Of a stretch of DNA of 64,000 nt, positions 9,801 to 17,491 are shown one piece after another (position 1 is the first letter of the stretch; every line of letters begins with the position of its first letter). Under the pieces are notes generated by a model. It had not been told where the DNA came from. It did not search any database and saw only the letters and a program-made list of their open reading frames with translations. Both the position numbers and the translations under genes were made by a program. This DNA is from Herminiimonas contaminans (GTDB lineage: Bacteria > Pseudomonadota > Gammaproteobacteria > Burkholderiales > Burkholderiaceae_D): positions 37,709 through 101,708 of the forward strand of contig NZ_JADOEL010000014.1 in assembly GCF_015645465.1 (NCBI RefSeq). Reading direction: 5' to 3'.

Positions 9801-10767
9801 CCCTATCAGTTTGCTGCGTGAGCAACTGGCACTGGAACTGAAAGTCAAAGTAACGCGTTATAAATTGATAGACCGCAGCGACCGCAAACTGGTCATCAGC
9901 GGCGACAGTGTGGTCGGCTGGCAGGCAGGTGTCGCCAAAGCGAACGGACAGTTTGAAGTCAACTCCGGCCTGGTTGATATCGGTGTGTCCGGCACGCCGG
10001 AGCTATCGGACGACGTCATCATAGTCGGCCAGGGCGAAGATACCAGCAAGAAGACAGCCATCGCACTCGACGTCAGCATCAGCCTGGGCGACGGCATCAA
10101 ACTGCAAGGCCGCGGACTGGATGCGACGCTGGTCGGCCAGGTACGCTTGCAAGCGAATGCCGGTGATACCTTGCGCGCAGTGGGCACGTTGCGTGTCTCA
10201 TCAGGTACTTTCAAAGCCTATCAACGTGAATTGAAAATCGAGCAAGGTTCGGTCCTGTTCAGTGGCCCGCTGAATAATCCGGCACTCGATATCCGTGCCA
10301 TGCGCCGCGGGCAGGAAGTGGAAGCTGGTGTATCAATACGCGGCACTGCCCTCGCCCCACGCATCACGCTGGTGTCGGAACCGACTGTCAGCGATGCGGA
10401 AAAACTGTCGTGGCTGGTCTTGGGTCGCGGCTTGTCCGGTACCGGCGATGCAGACCGCGATGCACTGCAAAGTGCCGCCACTTCACTGCTGTCCGGTACT
10501 GCAGCGGCTGGTTTGCAGTCGCAAATCGCCAGCGCTTTCGGCTTTGACGACGTCAGCATAGGCAAAGGCGGCACTGACCTGCAGGATCGCATTATCACCC
10601 TCGGCAAACGTATCTCGTCGCGCCTCTACCTCAGCTTCAAGCAAAGCCTGGATACCGTCGGCAGCGTCCTGTTGCTACGCTATACGCTGACACCACGCAT
10701 TACACTGGAAGGCGAAGCCGGTACCAGTAGCGCGCTATCTGTGTTCTACAACTTTGCCTTCGACTGA
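6820..10767 (+). CDS. tamB: TamB, inner-membrane-anchored periplasm-spanning AsmA-like protein
   Basis: The product has 1315 residues, typical for TamB. One N-terminal membrane anchor (LRVWLFCLLAVVIVVLAAGG, about residues 15-36) is followed by a very long beta-rich periplasmic region of repeated short strands, as in the AsmA-like bridge proteins. The C-terminal DUF490 domain is clear: GTLRVSSGTFKAYQRELKI, FSGPLNNPALDIRAMR, LSWLVLGRGLSG and the final LRYTLTPRITLEGEAGTSSA. It partners with TamA to link inner and outer membranes. The start is the ATG at 6820 inside the end of tamA. Neither gene has an intergenic space, which indicates one transcript. Confidence 0.95.
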   Translation: MASDDQKTSAPPRKHRLRVWLFCLLAVVIVVLAAGGWLLKSESGAQFALGLVDKLSGGMVQSREVSGQLSGPLQIKQLNIKLENQTITLDDVLLETQLSALLAGKVHIPLLQIGKLGIISKIDQSKEPSTLPDSISLPVKLKVDQLQVNGGSVAWGPLDVVTLGAFAVKLDFDGKRYLLDLDQLAARSSSGNNSYSGKINGHASLSTTKPYPLQASLVSSTEAMLDEQHLGANARIDLDGSLAEIVSTIDAQVNKAIIKGKVVAKPFSDSMLGAADLTATALNLNELGKDLPKTNINLQLHATENGTGTLSINNAAAGTYDEGRIPLTDLSLSFAQKEEAFLLDPLVIKLGSTQRPAGSINGHGKYADGALNITLKTDALDLKKLDQRMRATKLAIKLDIAHSEGKQVITLAATEPLKKSRLSLNAHGVIADEALTVDKLELRADASAIDASAHIAFSGKQAYSAKGVIRQFNPRVLGDFAQLPTLNLNGNFSVSGARLPHLESDLSFRIHDSQLAGNPLSGEGEVHLRAQTLNIPKLLLIAGKNRLTANGRLDENNSRLSFDLQAPALAQLGSEFVGELQVNGEVRGKLQQPRIIADWKGNQVRVPGQTRIGTVVGKADLTLNLNDNAFLLSNLTLNTNATAVQSSGQQFAKLDAQAQFAAQDHAPLSILVHADNLSGQLRANTFDLKVSGTTAQHTLSSSLDEREQKWKFSAAGGLKNLARAARWEGNINVLDTTGRFNAKLEAPAPLLISQKQVQLDQFKINANNASIQVEQFLRTERSISTRGNFKRVRPGEILHLLNQAPIATGDLTLGGEWNLVMADKLDGNLSIRRESGDIAIHGSASTALGLNAFEVNATANKGQLTAQLLADGKRTGRIEGQLATTIGGDGRFSIAPNAPLSGKLKMNTPTLAWLGPLISPSLVMEGNLQADVVLDGSFAKPRLQGPVNADGLRLLFTDTGIDLKQGVLRSSFQTDQLMITQLSFKNDGDLLISGPISLLREQLALELKVKVTRYKLIDRSDRKLVISGDSVVGWQAGVAKANGQFEVNSGLVDIGVSGTPELSDDVIIVGQGEDTSKKTAIALDVSISLGDGIKLQGRGLDATLVGQVRLQANAGDTLRAVGTLRVSSGTFKAYQRELKIEQGSVLFSGPLNNPALDIRAMRRGQEVEAGVSIRGTALAPRITLVSEPTVSDAEKLSWLVLGRGLSGTGDADRDALQSAATSLLSGTAAAGLQSQIASAFGFDDVSIGKGGTDLQDRIITLGKRISSRLYLSFKQSLDTVGSVLLLRYTLTPRITLEGEAGTSSALSVFYNFAFD

Positions 10768-10919
10768 CTATGCACAATCAGCCTGAAACTGATATAACAA
10801 CGCTATTGCGCATGTTTTCCTGTTGAAACCGTGCTGAACACCCGCCGTTTCCAGGAAAGGCATGCATCGCGGGGCTGATCGTCCCGCCGCTCACGATTTT
10901 CAACAATTGGAGAGTAGCT

Positions 10920-12290
10920 ATGTCTAACGATCTTGATGGAGATGTAAACCAGAGTAGCCAGACCAACACTGAATCACAAACCTTGACCGACAACGCTGCG
11001 GCAGTACATCGCATCGTCATCGTCGGCGGTGGTGCCGGTGGCCTTGAATTGGCCACCGCGCTCGGTGACAAGCTCGTCAAAAGCGGACGCATCAGTGTCG
11101 TACTGGTCGACCGTTCATCCACCCACATCTGGAAGCCTCTGCTGCATGAAGTAGCAGCGGGCAGCATGGATGCAAACTCACACCAGCTCGAATATGCGGC
11201 ACAAGCCCGCTGGCACCGCTTCGTCTATCAACCGGGTGAACTGCAAGGGCTGGATCGGGCACGCCAGACCATTACGATAGGCAGCCTGAACGACGACGAT
11301 GGCGTCGAGTTATTGCCACGCCGTGAGATTCCTTACGACACGCTGGTCTTGTCGATCGGCAGTGTGACCAACTTCTTTAATGTGCCAGGCGCAGAAAAGA
11401 ATGCGATCTCGATAGACACCATGCACCAGGCCGAGCACTTCCGGCGTCGCATGATAGGACTGTGCGTACGTGCCGACCAGGCTCAAAGCAAGCTCAACAT
11501 CGCGATCATCGGTGGTGGTGCTACCGGTGTCGAATTGTCGGCCGAGCTGCGCAACACGGCAGAGATACTCGGTGCCTATGGCTTGCATCACCTCGATCCG
11601 CACCGCGATATCCGCATCAGCGTGATAGAAGCGGCACCGCGCATCTTGTCTGCATTGCCGGAACGTGTGTCGAGCAAGACCACCGAATTGCTCAACCACA
11701 TGGAAATCGATGTCCTCATCGATGCCAAGGTTTCCGAAGTTCAGGAGCATGCAGTCATGCTCGCGAACGGCGACAGTGTGCCAGCCGACCTGACAGTATG
11801 GGCAGCAGGCATACGCGCGCCGCAGATACTCAGCGAACTCGGCTTGCCGGTGAATCGCCTCGGTCAGGTGGTAGTGACACAAAGCCTGCAGACCGAAATC
11901 GATCCGAATATTTTTGCTTTCGGTGATTGCGCTGCATGCCCCTGGCCGGAGAAAAATAGCACGGTGCCTCCACGTGCACAGGCGGCACATCAACAGGCCA
12001 GCTTCCTGTTCCATGCCATCAAGAAACGCCTCGACAATGAAGAGTTGCCGCTGTTCCAGTATCGCGATCTTGGTTCATTGGTATCACTCGGTCGCTTCGA
12101 TGCGGTCGGTAACCTGATGGGGCCTTTGCTCGGCCGTGCGATGTTTATTGAAGGTGTGCTCGCGCGCCTGCTGTACATCTCGCTGTATCGCATGCATCTG
12201 GTTGCATTGCACGGTGTGATACGCACTTGCGCTGATACCATGGCACATTGGTTAAGGCGCAAAACTTCACCACGCGTAAAATTGCACTAA
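10920..12290 (+). CDS. ndh: Type II NADH dehydrogenase (NDH-2)
   Basis: The product has 456 residues. It shows two dinucleotide-binding folds: VIVGGGAGGLELATAL near residue 40 for FAD and IAIIGGGATGVELSAEL near residue 195 for NADH, plus the late FAD contact IFAFGDCAACPW. It oxidises NADH and passes electrons to quinone at the inner face of the membrane without proton pumping; the C-terminal stretch GVLARLLYISLYRMHLV is the likely amphipathic membrane anchor. A GGAGA site precedes the ATG. It feeds the same quinone pool as the cyo oxidase encoded at 46-49 kb. The N-terminal 35 residues, polar and rich in N/Q/S, are an extension with no recognised domain. Confidence 0.92.
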   Translation: MSNDLDGDVNQSSQTNTESQTLTDNAAAVHRIVIVGGGAGGLELATALGDKLVKSGRISVVLVDRSSTHIWKPLLHEVAAGSMDANSHQLEYAAQARWHRFVYQPGELQGLDRARQTITIGSLNDDDGVELLPRREIPYDTLVLSIGSVTNFFNVPGAEKNAISIDTMHQAEHFRRRMIGLCVRADQAQSKLNIAIIGGGATGVELSAELRNTAEILGAYGLHHLDPHRDIRISVIEAAPRILSALPERVSSKTTELLNHMEIDVLIDAKVSEVQEHAVMLANGDSVPADLTVWAAGIRAPQILSELGLPVNRLGQVVVTQSLQTEIDPNIFAFGDCAACPWPEKNSTVPPRAQAAHQQASFLFHAIKKRLDNEELPLFQYRDLGSLVSLGRFDAVGNLMGPLLGRAMFIEGVLARLLYISLYRMHLVALHGVIRTCADTMAHWLRRKTSPRVKLH

Positions 12291-12334
12291 ACACACCTTA
12301 ATCGCGTGCAGGTGTAGAAAAAAAGTAATTGCAC

Positions 12335-12371
12335 TATAATGCGCCGCTGCCTGTGTATCGGGCATGCGGCG
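12335..12371. other. TATAAT box directly followed by a 10-bp hairpin
   Basis: TATAAT lies at 12335-12340. Immediately after it CGCCGCTGCC (12342-12351) pairs with GGCA-T-GCGGCG (12361-12371), giving ten pairs with one bulged T. No T-run follows, so this is either a weak terminator for ndh or a structured site at a promoter. I see no convincing -35 box. Confidence 0.4.
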
Positions 12372-12489
12372 TATTTCGTAATATGCATCGCAGAAAAATG
12401 TATACGGCCTTTTGCTAAAACTGCTGCTACACTTTCGGCAGTCAAATTAATAAAACGGTATCTCCGTTAAGAACCTAACAGTCTTATTC

Positions 12490-12550
12490 GCTAATGTGTC
12501 CTTAGTATCACGACACAACAAACCGGATGACACCTGCAGTGAGTGCAGGC
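12490..12550 (+). promoter_or_regulatory. Two small hairpins in the leader of the antiporter gene
   Basis: The 404-base interval between ndh and the antiporter holds no gene. In its second half TGTGTC (12495-12500) can pair with GACACA (12512-12517), and CCTGCA (12533-12538) with TGCAGG (12544-12549). If transcription starts upstream of these, the antiporter mRNA would carry a structured leader of more than 150 bases. Regulatory function is inferred only from position and pairing. Confidence 0.3.
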
Positions 12551-12694
12551 AGTAACATCCAAAACAATCTGTGAGTAAAGTTGCTCGACCCAACACATGG
12601 TCGCCGCTGTACTGTCTGCGGAATAGACAAGGCGTCCTGCTACACAAGTCGTCTGATCTTGCGTGGACACTTACTTTAAATTGCCGGGAACAAC

Positions 12695-13897
12695 ATGACA
12701 TCACATAGTTTTTTTCCGTCCATGCCGCACGCTCTGAATGTGCTGACCGCCACCGGCCTGATCCTCATCGTCGGTATCCTCGGCTCGCATTTGCTGCGCC
12801 GTTTCTTTCCGCAAATACCTGCTATCAGCTGCTACGTGCTGACAGGTTTATTGATAGGTCCATCGGTACTGAATCTGATCGACGCCGCCATGCTGGAAGA
12901 AATCAGCATCATGGTCGACCTCGCACTGGGACTGGTATTGTTTGAACTCGGCCGCCGGGTCGACTATAAGTGGTTGCTGCGTGAACGCGGCTTGCTGATT
13001 ACCGGCGTCTTGCTGAGTCTGGTTACCTTCTTCGCACTGTTCCTGCTGCTGACGCAATTCGGCGTCAGCAAACTGGTCGCCAGCATGGTCGCCGCACTCG
13101 GCATGGCGACCTCACCTGCCGTGATCCTGAACGTGGTACGTGAAGTCAAAGCTGAAGGACAATTGACCGAGCGCATGCTCAACATCGTCGTGATCGGTAA
13201 TGCACTGGCTTTCATTATCTTTTCTATGGGGCTGGCAGCGGTACACGTTGAATACGCGGCAGGTTGGCAAAGCTACATCCTGCACCCGCTCTACCTGTTG
13301 CTGGGCTCCGCTGCACTTGGCTGGATCATCAGCCGCCTGCTGGTATGGATAGGTCAATGGCTGGGTCGTGATAGCCAGGCGCAGCTGATACTGGTGCTGG
13401 CGCTGATCGCCGCCACAGTCGGTATCTCCGTCATGTTCAATTTGTCGGCGCTAATCGCACTGCTGGTGTTTGGTATCGCCAGCCGCAGCTACGATGCACG
13501 CCACGCGATTGTTGAGCCTGACCTGAGCCAGTTCAGCGGTTTGTTCTATGTCGCGCTGTTTGTCTTTGCCGGTGCCAAGCTGGAACTGTCCCACCTGTTG
13601 ACCTTGTGGCCGGCAGTGCTGGCCTTCATCGCACTGCGCCTCGCAATCGCGATGACCACCACCACCGCCATGGCACGTATCAACGGCGTAACCCTGCGCA
13701 AAGGTGCGTTGCTGGGCATAGGCCTGATGCCGCTGTCCGGCTTCAACATCATCATGGTGCAGCATGCAGTCGGCTACTATCCGCAGTTCGGTTCGCAACT
13801 CGCGGCACTGGTCGTATCGATACTCGTCATCCTGGAAATCATAGGCCCGGTCTGCACCCGCTATGCACTCGTTGCATCCGGTGAAGCCAAGCAATAA
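12695..13897 (+). CDS. CPA2-type monovalent cation:proton antiporter (KefB/Na+-H+ exchanger domain)
   Basis: The product has 400 residues, almost entirely membrane segments (about 12). The order matches the Na+/H+ exchanger domain of the CPA2 family: PQIPAISCYVLTGLLIGP near residue 35, the LGLVLFELGRRVD region, MATSPAVILNVVREVKAEGQL with the T-S-P turn of the crossed helices, and ALIALLVFGIASRS. There is no C-terminal TrkA-N or KTN domain, so it is a bare membrane domain, unlike the long K+ efflux proteins KefB/KefC. Ion specificity cannot be read from the sequence. It is followed after 17 bases by the YbdK-type ligase gene and is probably co-transcribed with it. Confidence 0.85.
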   Translation: MTSHSFFPSMPHALNVLTATGLILIVGILGSHLLRRFFPQIPAISCYVLTGLLIGPSVLNLIDAAMLEEISIMVDLALGLVLFELGRRVDYKWLLRERGLLITGVLLSLVTFFALFLLLTQFGVSKLVASMVAALGMATSPAVILNVVREVKAEGQLTERMLNIVVIGNALAFIIFSMGLAAVHVEYAAGWQSYILHPLYLLLGSAALGWIISRLLVWIGQWLGRDSQAQLILVLALIAATVGISVMFNLSALIALLVFGIASRSYDARHAIVEPDLSQFSGLFYVALFVFAGAKLELSHLLTLWPAVLAFIALRLAIAMTTTTAMARINGVTLRKGALLGIGLMPLSGFNIIMVQHAVGYYPQFGSQLAALVVSILVILEIIGPVCTRYALVASGEAKQ

Positions 13898-13914
13898 GCA
13901 AACAAGGAAACCCT

Positions 13915-15027
13915 ATGCTGGAATTCAATAATTCGACTCCGTTGACGATGGGCGTGGAACTCGAACTGCAAATCGTCAACCGCCGCGACTACAACCTCAC
14001 ACGCGGCTCCAGCGATTTGCTCGTCATTATCGACAAGACCGATCACGGCTATGACATCAAACCGGAAATCACCGAGAGCATGATCGAGATCGCCACTTCC
14101 GTGCATACCGATCACAAGGAAATGCTGGCCGAGTTGACCGCCATGCGTACCTTGCTGGTGAGCGCTGCCGACAAGCTCAACCTCGGCCTCGCCGGTGGTG
14201 GTGCGCATCCGTTCCAGCACTGGGAAGACCAGCGCATTTATCCGACTGATCGCTATCGCCTGGTGTCCGAGTTGTATGGCTACCTCGCGAAACAGTTCAC
14301 CGTGTACGGCCAGCACATACACATAGGTTGTGCCACCGGTGATGAAGCGATACGCCTGGCACATATGCTGGCGCGCTACATTCCACACTTCATCACACTG
14401 TCGGCATCATCACCGTTTTACCAGGGTGTGGATACCACCTTCCAGTCCTCGCGCCTGACCAGCATCAATGCTTTCCCGCTGAGTGGCTACATGCCTTTCG
14501 TCACCGACTGGGATGCGTTCAATGCCTACTTCGACAAGATGTCCAGCCTCGGCATCGTGGCCAGCATGAAAGACTTTTACTGGGACATCCGGCCCAAGCC
14601 GGAATACGGCACGGTAGAGATCCGTGTCTGCGATACCCCGCTGTCGATAGAAGTGGCGGTCGCACTGGCAGGTTACGCACAGACGCTGAGCAAGTTCTTC
14701 TTTGCGCAACAGGAACTGAAGCCGGCGCAAGACACTTACCTGACCTATTCCTACAATCGCTTCCAGGCCTGCCGCTTCGGCTTCAACGGTGCCATCATCA
14801 ATCCGATCAACGGCACCCAGACTTCGATCAAGGAAGACATACTGCAAACCTTCGATATGCTGGCCGATATTGCCCAGGAGCTAGGTACCACCGAAGCGAT
14901 AGAGTTGTTGCGCCAGCGCATACAGGCAGGTCAGTCCGACGCCGACTGGCTGCGCGCTTGCTACGAGAAATCGGGTTCGCTAAGCGATGTCGTGCGTCAA
15001 CAAAGTGCGGTGTGGATGGCCCGCTAG
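13915..15027 (+). CDS. YbdK-type carboxylate-amine ligase (GCS2 family)
   Basis: The product has 370 residues, matching the YbdK/GCS2 family length. It shows the family's glutamine-synthetase-like ATP-binding features: MGVELELQIVN near residue 10, KPEITESMIEIATSVH, GGGAHPFQHWEDQRIY and the QHIHIGC motif near residue 135, followed by RPKPEYGTVEIRVCDTPLS. YbdK of E. coli has weak glutamate-cysteine ligase activity, so the family is often named putative glutamate-cysteine ligase 2; the physiological substrate is uncertain. Cytosolic. The start has an AAGGAAA site. It sits directly behind the antiporter gene, which could suggest a link to thiol or osmotic physiology, but that is inference. Confidence 0.9.
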   Translation: MLEFNNSTPLTMGVELELQIVNRRDYNLTRGSSDLLVIIDKTDHGYDIKPEITESMIEIATSVHTDHKEMLAELTAMRTLLVSAADKLNLGLAGGGAHPFQHWEDQRIYPTDRYRLVSELYGYLAKQFTVYGQHIHIGCATGDEAIRLAHMLARYIPHFITLSASSPFYQGVDTTFQSSRLTSINAFPLSGYMPFVTDWDAFNAYFDKMSSLGIVASMKDFYWDIRPKPEYGTVEIRVCDTPLSIEVAVALAGYAQTLSKFFFAQQELKPAQDTYLTYSYNRFQACRFGFNGAIINPINGTQTSIKEDILQTFDMLADIAQELGTTEAIELLRQRIQAGQSDADWLRACYEKSGSLSDVVRQQSAVWMAR

Positions 15028-15105
15028 GCATGTTTCCTTGCTGCACTGCACAGCAAATCTCCCCAATCTCCCTCTGCTGCTTGCACATGTAAGCGCTTTC
15101 CCACA

Positions 15106-15132
15106 GCAGAATCGGAAAACCACCGATTCTGC
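15106..15132. terminator. Perfect 10-bp inverted repeat between ybdK-like gene and sigma-54 activator gene
   Basis: GCAGAATCGG (15106-15115) and CCGATTCTGC (15123-15132) are perfect arms with a 7-base loop (AAAACCA). The bases after the stem (AATGTTAT) are AT-rich but not a clean T-run. It is either the terminator of the upstream operon or an operator 66 bases before the next start codon. Confidence 0.5.
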
Positions 15133-15197
15133 AATGTTATCAACTACTTCACAATTCACTCTGTAAAAGTCGTAGCTGCCTAACAGAGGAGAAGTGA

Positions 15198-16313
15198 ATG
15201 TCGAACGGATTGAATGGTAGCGCTGAAGTCACAGATATATCGATTTCCAGCCTTCATGACATGGCCGTATTGCAAGCCCAGAATAGCTCCCACACCCATA
15301 CGCTCAGCCAGCTGGCGCGTTGCGGCGACCTGTATGGCGCGTCCGCACCCATGCAGCAGTTATTCCAAATGATAGGCAAAGTGGCGCCGACCACTGCCAA
15401 CGTCCTGATCGCAGGCGAAAGCGGCACCGGCAAGGAATTGGTCGCACAGGCCATTCATCAACTGAGCCGCGAACAGGACCAACCTTTCGTCGCCTTGAAC
15501 TGTAGTGCCGTCTCTCCACAATTGATCGAAGCCGAATTGTTTGGCCATGAACGCGGCAGCTTTACCGGTGCAATCCGCATGCAAAAGGGTTGTTTCGAAC
15601 GTGCGAACGGCGGCACCCTGTTCCTCGATGAAGTGACGGAAATGTCGCTCGATATGCAAGTCAAACTGCTGCGCGTACTCGAGAGCAGCCGCTTCTGCCG
15701 TATCGGCGCAGAAGAAGAAACCGAAGTCAAAGTCCGCGTTATCGCGGCGACCAACCGCGATCCGCTGGAAGCCATGAAGAGCGGCATCCTGCGTAGCGAT
15801 CTCTTTTATCGCCTGGCAGTGTTCCCGCTGGATCTGCCGCCGTTGCGTGAGCGCAGCGAAGATATCCGCCTGCTGGCCAGCCTGTTCCTGCATCAGCTGA
15901 ATGAGGAAGACGGTCGCGACCGCGTCTTTTCCAAAGCGTCGTGGCGTCTGTTGAATGAATACAGCTGGCCCGGCAATGTACGCGAATTGAAAAACGTCGT
16001 GCACCGCGCCTACATCATGGCAGACCACGAGCTGGAGTTGTTACCGCTGGTCAATCCGAACAAAACCATGGTCAGTGAGCAGATCGGCGATTGCGTCACC
16101 GTACAGCTGGGCAGCAAGCTGGCGGATGCCGAGCAACGCCTGATTTATGCCACTTTGGGTCACTGTGGCGGCAATAAGACTCTGACCGCCGAGGTGTTAG
16201 GTGTGAGCCTGAAAACCCTTTACAATCGTTTGAATGAATACCAGGCCAAGCTGTTCCTGGGCGATGTCATACCGCACGTGCGCCCCTATGGCGCACAAAG
16301 CCGGAATCAATAA
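15198..16313 (+). CDS. Sigma-54-dependent transcriptional activator without a receiver domain
   Basis: The product has 371 residues. About 50 unassigned N-terminal residues lead straight into the AAA+ domain: Walker A GESGTGKE near residue 75, ELFGHERGSFTGA near residue 115, Walker B GGTLFLDEV near residue 140 and the arginine-finger region LRSDLFYRLAVFPLDLPPLRER, each stretch seen separately. The C-terminus is a Fis-type helix-turn-helix (TLTAEVLGVSLKTLYNRLNE). It should remodel sigma-54 RNA polymerase at -24/-12 promoters. The sigma-54 contact loop reads GSFTGA rather than the usual GAFTGA. With no receiver, control must come from its N-terminus, from a partner such as the receiver proteins encoded next, or from its amount. 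A GAGGAG-type site precedes the ATG. Confidence 0.93.
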   Translation: MSNGLNGSAEVTDISISSLHDMAVLQAQNSSHTHTLSQLARCGDLYGASAPMQQLFQMIGKVAPTTANVLIAGESGTGKELVAQAIHQLSREQDQPFVALNCSAVSPQLIEAELFGHERGSFTGAIRMQKGCFERANGGTLFLDEVTEMSLDMQVKLLRVLESSRFCRIGAEEETEVKVRVIAATNRDPLEAMKSGILRSDLFYRLAVFPLDLPPLRERSEDIRLLASLFLHQLNEEDGRDRVFSKASWRLLNEYSWPGNVRELKNVVHRAYIMADHELELLPLVNPNKTMVSEQIGDCVTVQLGSKLADAEQRLIYATLGHCGGNKTLTAEVLGVSLKTLYNRLNEYQAKLFLGDVIPHVRPYGAQSRNQ

Positions 16314-16348
16314 TCGGCCAGGTAGTCAGTTAAACGCGCATAACCATA

Positions 16349-16981
16349 ATGATAAAAATTCTTGTAGTCGATGATCACGCAGTAGTACGAGCCGGTGTGC
16401 AATATTTCATTGCCCAGGTGCCGGACATGAAAATCGAAGGTGAAGCTGCTACTGCACAGGAAGCCATACGCCTGGTTCGCTCCCAGGATTGGGACATCGT
16501 GCTGCTCGACATCAATATGCCGGACAAAAGTGGTGTCGAAGTACTGAAACAGATCAAGCGTGAGAAACCGGACCTGCCGGTACTGATCCTGAGCATGCAT
16601 CCGGAAAGCCGCTATGCGGTCCAGATCCTGCGCAGCGGTGCCAGCGGTTATGTACAGAAAGAAGCACTGGCTGAAGAGTTGGTGAACGCGATCCAGACCA
16701 TACTGCGCGGCCACAAATACATCAGCCATACCGTTGCCGAATTACTGACGACAGAACTCGATACCAGTACCGAAAAGCCATTGCACGAAACCCTGTCGAA
16801 ACGCGAGTATGAAATTTTCTACAAGCTGTGTCAGGGGCATGGCGTGACCAAGATAGCGGAAGAACTGTGCCTGAGCGTGAAAACAGTCAGCACCTATCGG
16901 GCACGCGTATTGCAGAAGATGAATATGGAAAATAACGCCGGCATCATTTATTACGCAATCAAGCAAAACCTGATTGATTGA
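16349..16981 (+). CDS. NarL/FixJ-type response regulator (receiver + LuxR HTH)
   Basis: The product has 210 residues. The receiver has the acidic pocket D8-D9, the phosphorylation site D54 (VLLDINMPD) and the conserved Lys at 104 (YVQKEAL). The LuxR-type HTH occupies about residues 148-200 (LSKREYEIFYKLCQG, then EELCLSVKTVSTYRARV). It is a DNA-binding response regulator of the kind partnered by HisKA_3 kinases such as the one encoded at 17492-19531 on the opposite strand. It begins 36 bases after the sigma-54 activator gene and is likely in the same operon. Confidence 0.93.
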   Translation: MIKILVVDDHAVVRAGVQYFIAQVPDMKIEGEAATAQEAIRLVRSQDWDIVLLDINMPDKSGVEVLKQIKREKPDLPVLILSMHPESRYAVQILRSGASGYVQKEALAEELVNAIQTILRGHKYISHTVAELLTTELDTSTEKPLHETLSKREYEIFYKLCQGHGVTKIAEELCLSVKTVSTYRARVLQKMNMENNAGIIYYAIKQNLID

Positions 16982-17039
16982 TGCAGCCGGAAGTAGCAAG
17001 GCAAGTACAGCAATCGAAATTCTTAACCGTGGTTGAAAT

Positions 17040-17474
17040 ATGACTCAAGCGACGACTTTTGAAAACACAGTGAGCCAGCCCTTACGGGTCTTCCTCGTAG
17101 AAGATTCTCTGGACGTCCGTGAACTGATGATAGAGAACCTGGCGATGATCCCCGGCGTAGTGGTAGCTGGTGTGTCGGAGTCGGAAGGCGATGCACTGAA
17201 TCAGTTGAACGCACTGCCCTGCGATGTGCTGATCGTTGATATCCAGCTGAAAAAAGGCAATGGCATCAACCTGCTGCGCCAGATTTCCGAAAAAGCCAAA
17301 GCAGTGAATGCCTTGAAAATCATATGCAGCAACAATGCCACCGAAGTGTTCCGCCGCGTCGGTCGTCAATACGGCGTCAACCACTTCTTCGACAAGACGT
17401 CCGAGTTTCCGCAATTGTTTGAATTGGTCAAGAGCCTGAGCTCTGCCAACCTGGAATACAACGCCCGCGGCTAA
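17040..17474 (+). CDS. Stand-alone receiver-domain protein
   Basis: The product has 144 residues, one CheY-like receiver and nothing else. E21-D22 form the acidic pair, D67 (VLIVDIQLKKGNG) is the phosphoacceptor and K119 (HFFDKTSEF) is the conserved Lys. There is no output domain, so it must act by protein contact, for example on the sigma-54 activator encoded two genes upstream, or serve as a phosphate sink. It is convergent with the kinase gene, with only 17 bases between stop codons, which makes partnership plausible. The target is not known. Confidence 0.88.
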   Translation: MTQATTFENTVSQPLRVFLVEDSLDVRELMIENLAMIPGVVVAGVSESEGDALNQLNALPCDVLIVDIQLKKGNGINLLRQISEKAKAVNALKIICSNNATEVFRRVGRQYGVNHFFDKTSEFPQLFELVKSLSSANLEYNARG

Positions 17475-17491
17475 ACACCTGCCCTCGCCAT

